A DNA stretch of 64,000 nucleotides. Source: Haladaptatus sp. QDMS2 (lineage in GTDB: Archaea > Halobacteriota > Halobacteria > Halobacteriales > Halococcaceae). The translations under genes were made by a program, and so were the position numbers. The stretch's first letter is position 1. Each line of letters begins with the position of its first letter. The notes beneath the pieces were generated by a model. The model was not told the origin of the DNA. It searched no databases and saw only the letters and a list, made by a program, of their open reading frames with translations. The DNA lies in contig NZ_CP119792.1 in the NCBI RefSeq assembly GCF_029338295.1, forward strand, positions 496,001-560,000, read 5' to 3'. Shown piece by piece: positions 9,411 through 17,956 of this stretch.

Positions 9411-9428
9411 CCGTTTTTCATTTTTCGT
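9411..9428 (+). terminator. T-rich probable transcription terminator
   Basis: Runs of five T residues (CCGTTTTTCATTTTTCG) begin a few bases after the antiporter stop codon. Archaeal termination commonly uses such U-tracts without a hairpin. Confidence 0.5.
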
Positions 9429-9509
9429 TAGGATAGTGACTACTCCTGGTGATTTTGTGGGTTTTGACCGTCAATATTTTTGTACACCTGCACAGAAAGA
9501 AAGTAGCAC

Positions 9510-10289
9510 ATGAGTACCCGCTCTGATTCTCGGCTGGACGCGTTGAAACAGCCGGCGTACACGGGCGAGAATCGCTGCATTCCCTGCACACTGGTCAATC
9601 TCGTCATCGCCGCCGTAGTGAGCCTCGGCGTCTACGTCGCCGCCGCCGCTCCGGGTGTCGCGCTCGTCGTCTTTGCGCTCTTTGTCGTCGCCATCTACTT
9701 TCGCGGGTACCTGATTCCCGGCACGCCGACGTTCACGAAGCGATACTTCCCAGACCGCGTGCTCGCGTGGTTCGACAAAGTTCCAGAAACTACCATCGAC
9801 AGCGACCTCGACGTCGAAGCCCAACTCGCCAGTCTCGGCGTGGTCGAACCCGCAGCAGACGACGTGTACCTCGCCCCCGATTTCGAGCGCGAGTGGTGGG
9901 CGAAAATCGAGCAGGTGGACGCCGACTTACCCGCCCATCTGGCAGACCAGTTCGCGGTCTCCGACCTCGAAATCCACGACGAAGAGGACCGCCTCGTCGT
10001 CCAAAACGAGACGGTGGTCGCTGGCCAGTGGCCCTCTCGCCCCGCGCTGGTCGCGGACATCGCCGCCCTATCACTGCTTCGCGAACGCGCCGCGAACTGG
10101 GAGGACCTCTCGCTCGACGCCCAGTCTCAACTCGTCTCTGGCCTGCGTATCTTCCTCGACTCCTGTCCCGCGTGCGGGGGTGACCTCTCGTTTTCGGAGG
10201 ACGTCGTCGAATCGTGCTGTCGGACGATGGACGTCGTCACCTACGACTGCGACGCCTGTGGGGCCCGCCTGTTCGAAGCCCGAGTGTAA
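9510..10289 (+). CDS. Membrane protein with a C-terminal zinc-ribbon-like domain
   Basis: 259 residues. A short N-terminal region has a Cys pair (CIPC, about residue 24), followed by two close hydrophobic helices (about 30-70). The soluble C-terminal half ends with CPACGGDL, a CC pair and CDACGARLFE, which looks like a treble-clef or zinc-ribbon site. The protein seems membrane-anchored with a cytoplasmic metal-binding tail. No enzymatic motif is seen. The ATG at 9510 has an AT-rich tract (CAATATTTTT) about 35 bases upstream. Similar proteins are known to me only as conserved haloarchaeal hypotheticals. Confidence 0.75.
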   Translation: MSTRSDSRLDALKQPAYTGENRCIPCTLVNLVIAAVVSLGVYVAAAAPGVALVVFALFVVAIYFRGYLIPGTPTFTKRYFPDRVLAWFDKVPETTIDSDLDVEAQLASLGVVEPAADDVYLAPDFEREWWAKIEQVDADLPAHLADQFAVSDLEIHDEEDRLVVQNETVVAGQWPSRPALVADIAALSLLRERAANWEDLSLDAQSQLVSGLRIFLDSCPACGGDLSFSEDVVESCCRTMDVVTYDCDACGARLFEARV

Positions 10290-10308
10290 CCCTGAATATT
10301 CCTGCTTG

Positions 10309-10318
10309 AATATATATA
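10309..10318 (+). promoter_or_regulatory. Predicted TATA box for the epimerase-like gene
   Basis: An alternating TATATATA tract is centred about 27 bases before the ATG at 10341, giving leaderless spacing. Confidence 0.5.
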
Positions 10319-10340
10319 CGAGCACGAATTACTTCTGCCC

Positions 10341-11339
10341 ATGACAGTGAAACAGCCACACGTCGCCGTGACCGGCGCGGCTGGCTACATCGGCAGCCGT
10401 GTGGTTCGCGACATCTCTGAGGCCCATCCCGACTGGACGGTGACGGCCCTCGACAACTTCTATCGCGGGCAGGTTGAGGAAATTGGGGACGTTCCGGTCG
10501 ACCACGTCGATATTCGCGACCGTGACCGACTCGAAGACGCACTCGCGGGGGCGGACATCGTCATGCATCTCGCGGCGATTTCGGGCGTGAAAGACTGCGA
10601 CGAGAACCCGGACCTCGCCTACGAGGTGAACGTCCAGGGCACGACCAACGTGGCGTGGTTCTGCAAGAAAACGGGTGCGGGGCTCATCTTCCCGTTCAGC
10701 ATGGCCGTCGTCGGCGACCCCGAGGCGTTCCCCATCACCATCGAAAACCCACGGGACCCGATGAACCTCTACGGGCGGACGAAACTCCTGAACGAGCGCA
10801 CTATCGATACGCTCGCGGAGGGGGCGTTCCCGGCCCACCTCTTTCTGAAATCGAATCTCTACGGTGCCCACGAAATCGGCGAGACGCGCGTCTCGAAGCC
10901 GACGGTCATCAACATCTTCGTGGGGCGTGCCCTGCGCGACCAGGACCTGACGGTTCACGAACCCGGCACGCAGGCGCGAAACTACGTCCACGTCAAGGAC
11001 GTGGCACGTGCCTACGTCCGCAGTGCAGAGCGACTCCTCACCGAACTCGACGCGGGCGAGACGGGCGTCTCGAAGTTCGAACTCGCGGGCGACGAGGACC
11101 CCTCGGTCATCGACGTGGCCGAACTCGTCCAGTCACAGGCCGCCGAGGTACTCGACTCGCGTCCCGACCTCGTCATGCTCGAAAACCCCCGCGACGAGAC
11201 GCTCGTCGAACGCTTCGACGTAGAGACGAGCAGAACAGAAGAGGAACTCGGCTGGGAGCGCCGTCACTCCATCAAGCGTGCGATTCGAGCGGACCTGAAA
11301 CGCCTCGCCGCAGGCAAAGAAAAACCACCGTCTCCCTAA
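10341..11339 (+). CDS. NAD-dependent epimerase/dehydratase (extended SDR)
   Basis: 332 residues of the extended short-chain dehydrogenase fold that acts on nucleotide sugars. The nucleotide-binding motif TGAAGYIGS is at about residue 11, an acidic residue after the second strand (ALDNFYRG) favours NAD, and the active-site tyrosine/lysine pair is in YGRTK (about 143-147). Relatives include UDP-glucose 4-epimerases, but the exact substrate is not evident. Its stop codon overlaps the convergent gene at 11336 by four bases (CTAA). The gene is preceded by a TATA box with leaderless spacing. Confidence 0.87.
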   Translation: MTVKQPHVAVTGAAGYIGSRVVRDISEAHPDWTVTALDNFYRGQVEEIGDVPVDHVDIRDRDRLEDALAGADIVMHLAAISGVKDCDENPDLAYEVNVQGTTNVAWFCKKTGAGLIFPFSMAVVGDPEAFPITIENPRDPMNLYGRTKLLNERTIDTLAEGAFPAHLFLKSNLYGAHEIGETRVSKPTVINIFVGRALRDQDLTVHEPGTQARNYVHVKDVARAYVRSAERLLTELDAGETGVSKFELAGDEDPSVIDVAELVQSQAAEVLDSRPDLVMLENPRDETLVERFDVETSRTEEELGWERRHSIKRAIRADLKRLAAGKEKPPSP

Positions 11340-11899
11340 TCAGTCGACTCACGCTTCCGATTGGTAAGCCCGAGCAGGTCGGTCACGGTGAACAGTCCGG
11401 GCATGCCGTCGTACACCCAGACCGTAATTGCAATCGCCGTGATGCCCAGTTCGATGGCGAAGAACGTAGACCAATCGAGCGCGAGGAGATGTTCTACGAT
11501 GCTCCGCGACTCGTTCTCGTAGGGCGGCAGCGGGAGAAGCGGCCACCCGAGATAGGTGAGAAACTCGAACTGGCCGAGGACGAAGGGCTGGAAGCCGTCT
11601 GCGGCGAGGTGCGAGAGGTAGCCAAGGCTGAACACCCAGGCCACGCGCTCGCGGTCGAATCGCCGTGCGATGGCGACGACGATTGCGATGACGACGAGCG
11701 CCGTGATGAGCGAGTGGGCGAGCGACCGGCCACTCGGCAAGAGTGCGAGGTCCCAGCCGAGGGGTTTGTCCACGAGATCTGGAAACTGCGTGCCGAAGGC
11801 GACGGCGAGCGCTTCGTGCCCGCGAAGCGACGCGTCGCGCCACCGTGCGCCGAGCGAATAGGAGAGATAGCCAACCGCGAGATGTCCCCAGGGCCACAT
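11336..11899 (-). CDS. Membrane-bound metal-dependent hydrolase-like protein (DUF457/YdjM type)
   Basis: 187 residues with about five hydrophobic helices. Conserved histidine/aspartate motifs resemble the YdjM/LexA-regulated membrane hydrolase family: WPWGHLAVGYL at the start, FGTQFPDLVDKPLGW, a LAHSLI helix, and YLSHLAADGFQP. These would bind a metal at the membrane face. Much longer in-frame extensions upstream are shadow sequence; the ATG at 11899 places the GH motif at residue 5, as in relatives. It is convergent with the epimerase gene, with a four-base overlap of stop codons. Confidence 0.8.
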   Translation of the reverse strand: MWPWGHLAVGYLSYSLGARWRDASLRGHEALAVAFGTQFPDLVDKPLGWDLALLPSGRSLAHSLITALVVIAIVVAIARRFDRERVAWVFSLGYLSHLAADGFQPFVLGQFEFLTYLGWPLLPLPPYENESRSIVEHLLALDWSTFFAIELGITAIAITVWVYDGMPGLFTVTDLLGLTNRKRESTD

Positions 11900-11980
11900 G
11901 GAGGTGGCTTGCGGGGACGCGGATAAAGACGCTTCGTTCATCCGATAGTTTCTAACCGCCCGCCGTGTAACCGCAAGCAA

Positions 11981-12259
11981 ATGGCGACCCAGCACAGACA
12001 GCGGTTCATCGTCGGGCAAACGGCGTGGATGCTCGCGACGATTCTGTGTCTGGCGTTGCTCGATAGCCTCTCGCTCGAACTCTACTTCGTCGTCTCGCTC
12101 ATCGGCTTTCTCGTCGTCGTCGAACTCACCGCACCCTTCGCGGTCACGCCCACCTGGCGCGCCCGTCTCAAGTGGATCATCCTCATCGGTCTCGCCGGGT
12201 TCGCCTACGTCGTCGTCAAACGCATCCTCGAAATTCTGCCTCCGGGGGTGTTCGGGTGA
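11981..12259 (+). CDS. Small three-helix membrane protein, first gene of the MoxR operon
   Basis: 92 residues with hydrophobic stretches at about 12-30, 34-52 and 63-83 and a basic cytoplasmic loop (RARLK). No known motif. The stop codon overlaps the GTG start of the next gene (GTGA at 12256-12259), so it is translationally coupled to the DUF4350 and MoxR genes. It probably assists the membrane part of that system. Confidence 0.7.
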   Translation: MATQHRQRFIVGQTAWMLATILCLALLDSLSLELYFVVSLIGFLVVVELTAPFAVTPTWRARLKWIILIGLAGFAYVVVKRILEILPPGVFG

Positions 12260-13305
12260 ACTGGCGCGACCTCGACATCCCACGGGTCGTCCTCGTCGTC
12301 CTCGTCGTGCTCACGGCGAGCGCCGCCGTCGTCGGCGCGAGCACCTCGACGGCCTCGTTCGGCGTCTACAACCCCGCGTGGGACGGGGCCTCCGACCTCC
12401 GCGGCGTGGCCGACGACACGGGCACGAAGACGACGCTCGTCCGGAACACCTCTCGCTACGTGGCGTTCGCGCCGAGCGAGACGGTGGCGTTCGTGCTCTC
12501 GCCCGACGACGCCTACACGCCCGCCCAGCAGGCCCGTCTTCGCGCGTTTGTCGAGGGTGGGGGCACGCTCGTGGTCGCGGAGGATTACGGCATGCACTCG
12601 AACGACTTGCTCGCGGGCCTCGGCGCGACTGCCCGCTTCGACGGGACGCCCGTCCGCGACGAACGGCGCAACTACCAGTCGCCCGCCATCCCCGTCGCGA
12701 ACAACGTCTCCGCCCACCCACTCGCAAACGGAAGCAATGCCCTTGTACTGAACCATGGGACGGTCGTCGAGGCGAACAACGCGACGGTGCTCGCCCGCAC
12801 CTCCGAGTTCGCCTATCTCGATGCGAATCGCAACGACGCACTCGACGAAACTGAGTCGGTCGGGACGTACCCCGTCGCCACCGTCGAACAGGTCGGCGCG
12901 GGACAGGTCGTCGCGGTGAGCGACCCGAGCGCGTTCATCAACGCGATGCTCGACCGCCCCGGAAACCGGGCGTTCGCTGAGGCACTCGTCAGCGCACACG
13001 ACCAGCTCCTGCTCGATTACTCGCACGCAGACCAGTTGCCGCCGCTCGCCGTCGCCGTGGTCATCTTGCGTGAATCTGCGCTGGTGCAAGCCCTCGTCGG
13101 CGTGCTCGGACTGGGCGCGGTGTTGCTCGTCTCCCGGCGCGTAGTCGGTAGTGAGGACGAACCCGCAGTAGACCGGTCGGTCGGCCTCACGAGCGCGGAG
13201 GTGGAAGCTTATCTCGCCCGTCGCCACCCCGACTGGGAGTCGCGGCGAATCGAGCGCGTCACACAAGGGATTATAGTGACAGAGGAGGAAGCGGAAGAAA
13301 GATGA
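12256..13305 (+). CDS. DUF4350-domain membrane protein of the MoxR operon
   Basis: 349 residues: one N-terminal helix (about 10-30), an extracellular domain, and a second helix (about 275-295) before a short cytoplasmic tail. The motif FVEGGGTLVVAEDYG near residue 98 and the preceding LSPDDAYTPAQ are typical of DUF4350, which often sits beside MoxR ATPases. The start is GTG at 12256, overlapping the previous stop; its own end overlaps moxR by four bases (ATGA). In such clusters it is thought to act with MoxR and DUF58 proteins in envelope protein assembly. That role is inferred. Confidence 0.82.
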   Translation: MNWRDLDIPRVVLVVLVVLTASAAVVGASTSTASFGVYNPAWDGASDLRGVADDTGTKTTLVRNTSRYVAFAPSETVAFVLSPDDAYTPAQQARLRAFVEGGGTLVVAEDYGMHSNDLLAGLGATARFDGTPVRDERRNYQSPAIPVANNVSAHPLANGSNALVLNHGTVVEANNATVLARTSEFAYLDANRNDALDETESVGTYPVATVEQVGAGQVVAVSDPSAFINAMLDRPGNRAFAEALVSAHDQLLLDYSHADQLPPLAVAVVILRESALVQALVGVLGLGAVLLVSRRVVGSEDEPAVDRSVGLTSAEVEAYLARRHPDWESRRIERVTQGIIVTEEEAEER

Positions 13306-14297
13306 CTGACTCCGCGTCGCTCTATTCTTCCTTGCAGACAGAGATGGAGCAGGTGCTCATCGGGAAAGAGCAACTCGTCGAACGCCTGACTATCTCGCTG
13401 CTGACCCGCGGGCACGTCCTCTTAGAGGGCGTTCCGGGCGTAGCGAAGACCACGATTGCGAACTTGTTCGCGCAGGCTTCTGGCCTCGGGTACAACCGCA
13501 TCCAGATGACGCCCGACACGCTTCCCGCAGACATCACGGGCACGCACGTCTATCGGGAAAACACCGGGCAGTTCGACCTGAACCGCGGTCCCATCTTCGC
13601 GAACATCGTCGTGGCTGACGAAATCAACCGGGCGACGCCAAAGACCCAGAGTGCGTTGCTCGAAGCGATGCAGGAGAACAACGTCACCGTCGAGGGGACG
13701 ACGCTCACCCTGCCGACGCCGTTTTTCGTTATCGCGACGCAGAACCCAATCGAGATGGAGGGGACGTTCAGGCTGCCCGAGGCACAGCGCGACCGCTTCC
13801 AGTTCAAACTCACCGTCGAACTTCCCGAACGCCACGACGAGCAGTCGCTGCTCGACCGCTTCGACACGCACCCAGACCTCGGCCCTGAGGACGTCTCGCA
13901 GGTGGTCTCGCTGAGCGACATCCAGCGCGCCCAGAAAGAGGTCGATGGCGTGCACGTCGATGCCAAGGTCAAAGACTACATCCTCGACATCGTGGAAGCC
14001 ACCCGCGAGAGCCCCGACACCGAACATGGGGCTTCGCCGCGAGCGTCGCTCGCATTCCTCAAAACGTCGAAAGCGCGGGCTGCCATCGAGGGACGTGAGT
14101 ACGTCATTCCGGACGACGTGAAGACCCTCGCGATTCCGATTCTCTCACACCGGCTCGTGTTGAGCACGGACGCAGAACTCAGCGACGTTTCGGCTGGTGA
14201 CGTGGTGGACGACGTGGTCTCGCGGGTCGAACCACCGGGCAGCGAGTCAGTTCAAACGGCCGTCGTCGACGGCGGCGAGCACGCAGACGAAACCTAG
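13302..14297 (+). CDS. MoxR-family AAA+ ATPase
   Basis: 331 residues. Walker A GVPGVAKTT is at about 43-51, Walker B VVADEINR at about 103-110 followed by ATPKTQSALLEAM, the sensor-1 region is FFVIATQNPIEMEGTF, and the C-terminal lid helical domain includes GASPRAS. MoxR ATPases act as chaperones that load cofactors or activate von Willebrand-type or DUF58 partners. It is the last gene of a three-gene operon (11981-14297). No DUF58 gene is adjacent; the only one seen is at 46027-47451. Confidence 0.92.
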   Translation: MTDSASLYSSLQTEMEQVLIGKEQLVERLTISLLTRGHVLLEGVPGVAKTTIANLFAQASGLGYNRIQMTPDTLPADITGTHVYRENTGQFDLNRGPIFANIVVADEINRATPKTQSALLEAMQENNVTVEGTTLTLPTPFFVIATQNPIEMEGTFRLPEAQRDRFQFKLTVELPERHDEQSLLDRFDTHPDLGPEDVSQVVSLSDIQRAQKEVDGVHVDAKVKDYILDIVEATRESPDTEHGASPRASLAFLKTSKARAAIEGREYVIPDDVKTLAIPILSHRLVLSTDAELSDVSAGDVVDDVVSRVEPPGSESVQTAVVDGGEHADET

Positions 14298-14306
14298 CTC
14301 TCTCGG

Positions 14307-15245
14307 TCACTCTGCCAGCATCCGCTCTTTGACGTGGGTAAACTCGTTGTAGAACTCAGCTCGTTTTAACACCACGAACCCGGCCAGAATGAGGAGAAAC
14401 CCGGCGAGCGTTCCGGTCGTGAGTCGCTCTCCGAAGAACGCCCAACTGAACACCGTTCCAGACATGGCAGCGCCGTAGGTCACGAGATTGAGTTCGACGG
14501 ACCCGAGCCGAGAGAGTAAGTCGAAATACAATAGATATCCGACTGCGCTCACGAATACGGCGAGGTAGACCAGTGCGAAGACACCCTCTATCGAGAGGTG
14601 AACCTGTTGGAGGGATTCACCCGGACTCGCGACGCTTACCGCGTGGGTGAACAGCGCCCCGACGGCCATCGCCCAGGCGGTTCGTGGGGCAACCGGAATT
14701 TCGGCGCTGGCCCACTGCGTCAACACGCCGCCGAACGCGAACGAAGCGGCAGCGAGAACCAACAACAACTGTCCGAAAGTGTCCGCGGCAAACAGATTTG
14801 CGGGGTCTGGACGCGTGATTATCACCAGTCCCGCGAACCCGAGGCCGACTCCGAAGAGTTCGCTCGCGCCGAATCGCTCCGTTGGGAGCAACAGTCTGGC
14901 GAATCCGATCGTGAGCAGGGGAATCAAGCCAGCGAGAATCGCCGCGATGGCGCTCGAGACCGTCTGCTGGCCGATGTTCAGGAGGATGCTGTATCCGGCA
15001 AGCATGAGGATGCCACCGGCGAACACTGTGACCCAGTCGCGGACGGTGCGGGGCCGCCAGTAGTCGAACGCGTTCACCGCGTACACCAGCAACAAGACGG
15101 CGGCGACGTCGAATCGAAGCGCCGCGTAGAGAATTGGCGGGAAATCCGCGAGCCCCACCTTCACCGCGGGATAGGTTCCACCCCAGAGACAGGCCAAGCT
15201 GACGAACAGCAGTGCATTGCGATATCGTCCGAACACGGTGGTCAC
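14307..15245 (-). CDS. EamA/DMT-superfamily transporter
   Basis: 312 residues with ten hydrophobic helices made of two EamA repeats. FVSLACLWGGTYPAVK opens the first repeat and FAFGGVLTQWASAE the second; the end reads GFLLILAGFVVLKR. It is probably an exporter of amino acids or other metabolites. The GTG at 15243-15245 places the first helix correctly, whereas the longer in-frame extension upstream is Cys- and Lys-containing non-conserved sequence. It is divergent from the regulator at 15406. Confidence 0.83.
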   Translation of the reverse strand: MTTVFGRYRNALLFVSLACLWGGTYPAVKVGLADFPPILYAALRFDVAAVLLLVYAVNAFDYWRPRTVRDWVTVFAGGILMLAGYSILLNIGQQTVSSAIAAILAGLIPLLTIGFARLLLPTERFGASELFGVGLGFAGLVIITRPDPANLFAADTFGQLLLVLAAASFAFGGVLTQWASAEIPVAPRTAWAMAVGALFTHAVSVASPGESLQQVHLSIEGVFALVYLAVFVSAVGYLLYFDLLSRLGSVELNLVTYGAAMSGTVFSWAFFGERLTTGTLAGFLLILAGFVVLKRAEFYNEFTHVKERMLAE

Positions 15246-15376
15246 CGTCCGACCACCGCACGGGAGGCGCGAATTTTCATGTAGCCAGTGTTCCTGTTTC
15301 GGGAATATAGTCGATTCTCGAAACTTTTTCAGGTCAGTGCAATCTTTGCACCGCGGTACAGGCTCACGAACGGCCA

Positions 15377-15384
15377 CTTATACC
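15377..15384 (+). promoter_or_regulatory. Predicted TATA box for the wHTH regulator
   Basis: The sequence CTTATACC lies about 26 bases before the ATG at 15406, which supports that start and a leaderless mRNA. Confidence 0.45.
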
Positions 15385-15405
15385 GACTCAGTTCGTCCTC
15401 GTTGC

Positions 15406-16185
15406 ATGGCACAGTCACTGGATGAAATCGAGTTCCTCGCTCGTTCTGAAAACCGGGTTCACGTCCTCGCACTTCTTTCGACCGAGTCGCACACCCGTCG
15501 GGAACTGGAGGCGGAAACCGGTGCCTCGCAGGCGACGCTCGGTCGGATTTTAGATGGGTTTTCCGAGCGGGGCTGGGTCGAAAAGCGCGATGCCAGTTAC
15601 GAAGCAACCGCCATCGGGTCGTGGGTGGCAAATCGGTTCCGTGCTCTCCAGCAGGCAGTCAGCGTCGGTGAGGAACTCAGTGAGTTCGCGCCGTGGCTCC
15701 CCACACAGGTCGAGGGCTTCGACGTGAGTTGGCTCGAAGCTGCGAGCAGCATCACCCCGACGCCGACCGAACCGCACGCGCCGATGGACCGGGTGGAGGC
15801 CGCATTGCGCGCTGGACAACGCGTCCGAGTGCTTTCGTACGCCTACAACAGACACTGCCTCGACGCGAACGTGACAGCGGTCCACGACCGAGACCAGCGC
15901 TACGAAGGGGTGTACACGGACGCGGCGATAACCTCACTTTGCGACGTTTCAGCACGCGCTCAGAAATTCGAGACGTTACTTGAAAATGACCGTGCCACAG
16001 TACGCGTCTTCGACGGCGAGATTCCGTGCTCCATCGATATCATCGACGAGACGGTCCACGTAATCGTCAGAGACGACTCCGGAATCGTCCGCGCCGTGGT
16101 CGAATCCACCTCCCAACCGCTCCGGGAATGGGCAATCGACCTGTTCGAACGCTATCGTCGGGACTCCACACCGCTGTCTGACTGA
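15406..16185 (+). CDS. Winged-helix transcriptional regulator with C-terminal sensor domain
   Basis: 259 residues. The N-terminal winged helix (about 5-75) has a recognition helix in TGASQATLGRILDGFSERGW. The C-terminal domain (about 125-250) resembles the FilR1/DUF1724-type domain of archaeal regulators, with VRVLSYAYN and a final IDLFERYRRDS. It may control the divergent DMT transporter gene, but no operator was identified. The ATG at 15406 fits the TATA box. Confidence 0.8.
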   Translation: MAQSLDEIEFLARSENRVHVLALLSTESHTRRELEAETGASQATLGRILDGFSERGWVEKRDASYEATAIGSWVANRFRALQQAVSVGEELSEFAPWLPTQVEGFDVSWLEAASSITPTPTEPHAPMDRVEAALRAGQRVRVLSYAYNRHCLDANVTAVHDRDQRYEGVYTDAAITSLCDVSARAQKFETLLENDRATVRVFDGEIPCSIDIIDETVHVIVRDDSGIVRAVVESTSQPLREWAIDLFERYRRDSTPLSD

Positions 16186-16222
16186 GCGCGCTGTGTCGTC
16201 GATGGCCGTATTACAGAGATTC

Positions 16223-16595
16223 AAGGAGAAAGCCCACGACTTTAGTCGTGGGATGAATCCGACCAATCCCGTCAACACCGCACTACTTAGCTTGAATGGG
16301 GTCGGATGTTAACGCAACTCTCTCGGGAAACTTGGAGTTGGCTTGGGGTCTCCGTCACCAAAAAGCAACCCTGCCCAAGTGAGGCTCGGACGCGAGTCCG
16401 AGTCGGGTCGATGGCACGGCCTGTAGGGTGTCAGCAGGGTAGTCCGAACGGACTGGCGTCACCACGCGCCCACCGCCCCGACGCACTACCTACAAACCGA
16501 GACCTCCCTCGGGAGGGAAGGTGCCTCCGTTGGTGTCGGAACGACCGACCCCAAGCGCGAGGAATCCCACGACTTCAGTCGTGTGGAGGATGTCA
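16223..16595. mobile_element. Internally deleted IS200/IS605-type element (hairpin ends retained)
   Basis: About 370 bases are bounded by two related hairpins. The left one (16233-16252) is an 8-base stem CCCACGAC/GTCGTGGG around TTTA, after AAGGAGAAAG. The right one (about 16565-16586) has a matching stem around TTCA and ends GGAGGATGTCAA. Such subterminal hairpins are typical of haloarchaeal IS200/IS605 (TnpB) elements. No transposase or TnpB frame is intact in between, so it is a MITE-like remnant. The right end supplies the stop codon of the gene at 16593-17438. Confidence 0.6.
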
Positions 16596-17438
16596 ATCGT
16601 CCTGCCACGACGCGGTGACGAGATAGGCCATCCGGTCGTCGCCCGTCGTCGTCTCGACGGTGACCGGTTGGTCGAGCGCGCTCGCGAGGCCGACGCCGAT
16701 GAAGGAGGCGACGGGGTGGTCGAAGCGGTCCGGGCGGCCGTAGGCTGGGCCGTTGACCCCGACTGTCGCTCGGTTTTCGGCCTTTTCTACGTCCACCCGC
16801 GTGTTTTCGACGAGTTCGAACTGCGATTCGAGCGCGTCGGTGAGCTGGACGAGCGCGTCGTTCGGCCCCGACGCGAGGTCGCCTGCCAGTGCATTCTCGA
16901 ACTCTGCGAGGAGCGTCGTCGCGGTTGGCGTGAGGGCGACCCCTCGTTCTGTATCGTCGTCCCCGGTCACGAACAGCGCGTCGAATTCGTCGGGAAGGCT
17001 GTAGGACGTGTGTTTCGGGACGAAGAGTCGAGCGTCGCGGCCCCGTGCTGTGTTCCCCGGGATGTAGACCGCCGTATCCTGCAACCCGAGTTCTTCGGTG
17101 ATTGCCTCGGCGTTGTCCGCGCTCGCGTCGAAGACAGCCTCGCCGACGGAAGCCGCGAGGAATCGCTCGGGGGTGAGGTAGTAGGTCAGCACGCCCGCGA
17201 AGACGCCCGTTCCGCCGAGAGCGAGCAACACGGTGCGTGCCGTCTCGAACAGCGCGCCGCCCGCGATGCCGACGAGGCCCACGGCGACCATCGCGAGTGC
17301 CGTCTTTCGATACTTCGACTGGCGTGCGCGGGCATATTCTTCGCGGAGGCGTTCGTTCTCTTCCTCGACGACGGCGAGTCGTGCACGGAGGTCTTCGAGT
17401 TGCTCTTGGGGCGTTGGCTCGGCTGACTCCGAACTCAT
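16593..17438 (-). CDS. Coiled-coil membrane protein of unknown function
   Basis: 281 residues. A strongly charged N-terminal coiled coil (about 10-42) is followed by two hydrophobic helices (about 45-85), then a soluble domain with TVEKAEN-like strands and GVNGPAYGRPDRFDHP near the end. It overlaps the upstream membrane gene by four bases (17435-17438). Its neighbours' style (short polytopic protein plus coiled-coil protein) resembles the accessory genes of haloarchaeal MoxR/DUF58 clusters. The TGA stop lies inside the terminal sequence of the mobile element, so the original C terminus may have been changed. No function can be assigned. Confidence 0.72.
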   Translation of the reverse strand: MSSESAEPTPQEQLEDLRARLAVVEEENERLREEYARARQSKYRKTALAMVAVGLVGIAGGALFETARTVLLALGGTGVFAGVLTYYLTPERFLAASVGEAVFDASADNAEAITEELGLQDTAVYIPGNTARGRDARLFVPKHTSYSLPDEFDALFVTGDDDTERGVALTPTATTLLAEFENALAGDLASGPNDALVQLTDALESQFELVENTRVDVEKAENRATVGVNGPAYGRPDRFDHPVASFIGVGLASALDQPVTVETTTGDDRMAYLVTASWQDD

Positions 17439-17887
17439 GGCTCACCCCCGGCGAGGCCCAGTTTGAAGCGTTCGATCCGGTGGAGGCCGTAGGAGAGGAA
17501 CGACACGGCGACGACGAGGACGAGCGCCGCGAGCCACAGCTCGGTATCCGTCGCGAGGAGTCCCTGCGTGAGCGCGAGCAGGAGAGCGAAGCCGCAGAGT
17601 GCAGCCGCGCCATCTCGAACGGTGGGCGCGTCGCTCGCGACGAGGAGGCCGAAGCCGGCTTCGACGGCCACGAGCGATTCGAGGGAGAGGTCGGGGCCGC
17701 CGAGGAAGGCGACTGCGAGATGGCCAATCGCCACCGCGTAGGGCGTGGGGAGCGCGCCGAGCGTCACCGCGACGACGCCGCCCGCCGCGACCCCGAGGGG
17801 CCCGGCGACGTACGCGAGCGCCGCCGTGAGGACGGCAAGCCCGAGGACGCTCCCGGCGTACTCACGTCCAATCGACACAATTCGCAT
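17435..17887 (-). CDS. Polytopic membrane protein (MoxR-cluster accessory type)
   Basis: 150 residues, almost entirely hydrophobic, with four to five helices rich in Ala, Gly, Val and Leu and a basic end LHRIERFKLGLAGGEP. It resembles the small membrane proteins found with DUF58/MoxR genes in haloarchaea, but has no diagnostic motif. The ATG at 17887 is preferred over an upstream in-frame extension to 17941. Its stop overlaps the downstream coiled-coil gene by four bases, so the two form an operon. Confidence 0.7.
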   Translation of the reverse strand: MRIVSIGREYAGSVLGLAVLTAALAYVAGPLGVAAGGVVAVTLGALPTPYAVAIGHLAVAFLGGPDLSLESLVAVEAGFGLLVASDAPTVRDGAAALCGFALLLALTQGLLATDTELWLAALVLVVAVSFLSYGLHRIERFKLGLAGGEP

Positions 17888-17956
17888 TGGGACAGTCCAG
17901 TCGGCCAATCTGTTTAGTTCTACCTGTCCGTAGTTCCGCAAAAGTGGGTCGGCGGG

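Noticed and set aside
12205..13266. 353-codon minus-strand frame opposite the DUF4350 gene
   Set aside because: Same codon-shadow pattern, and the opposite strand carries a coupled operon with clear domains.
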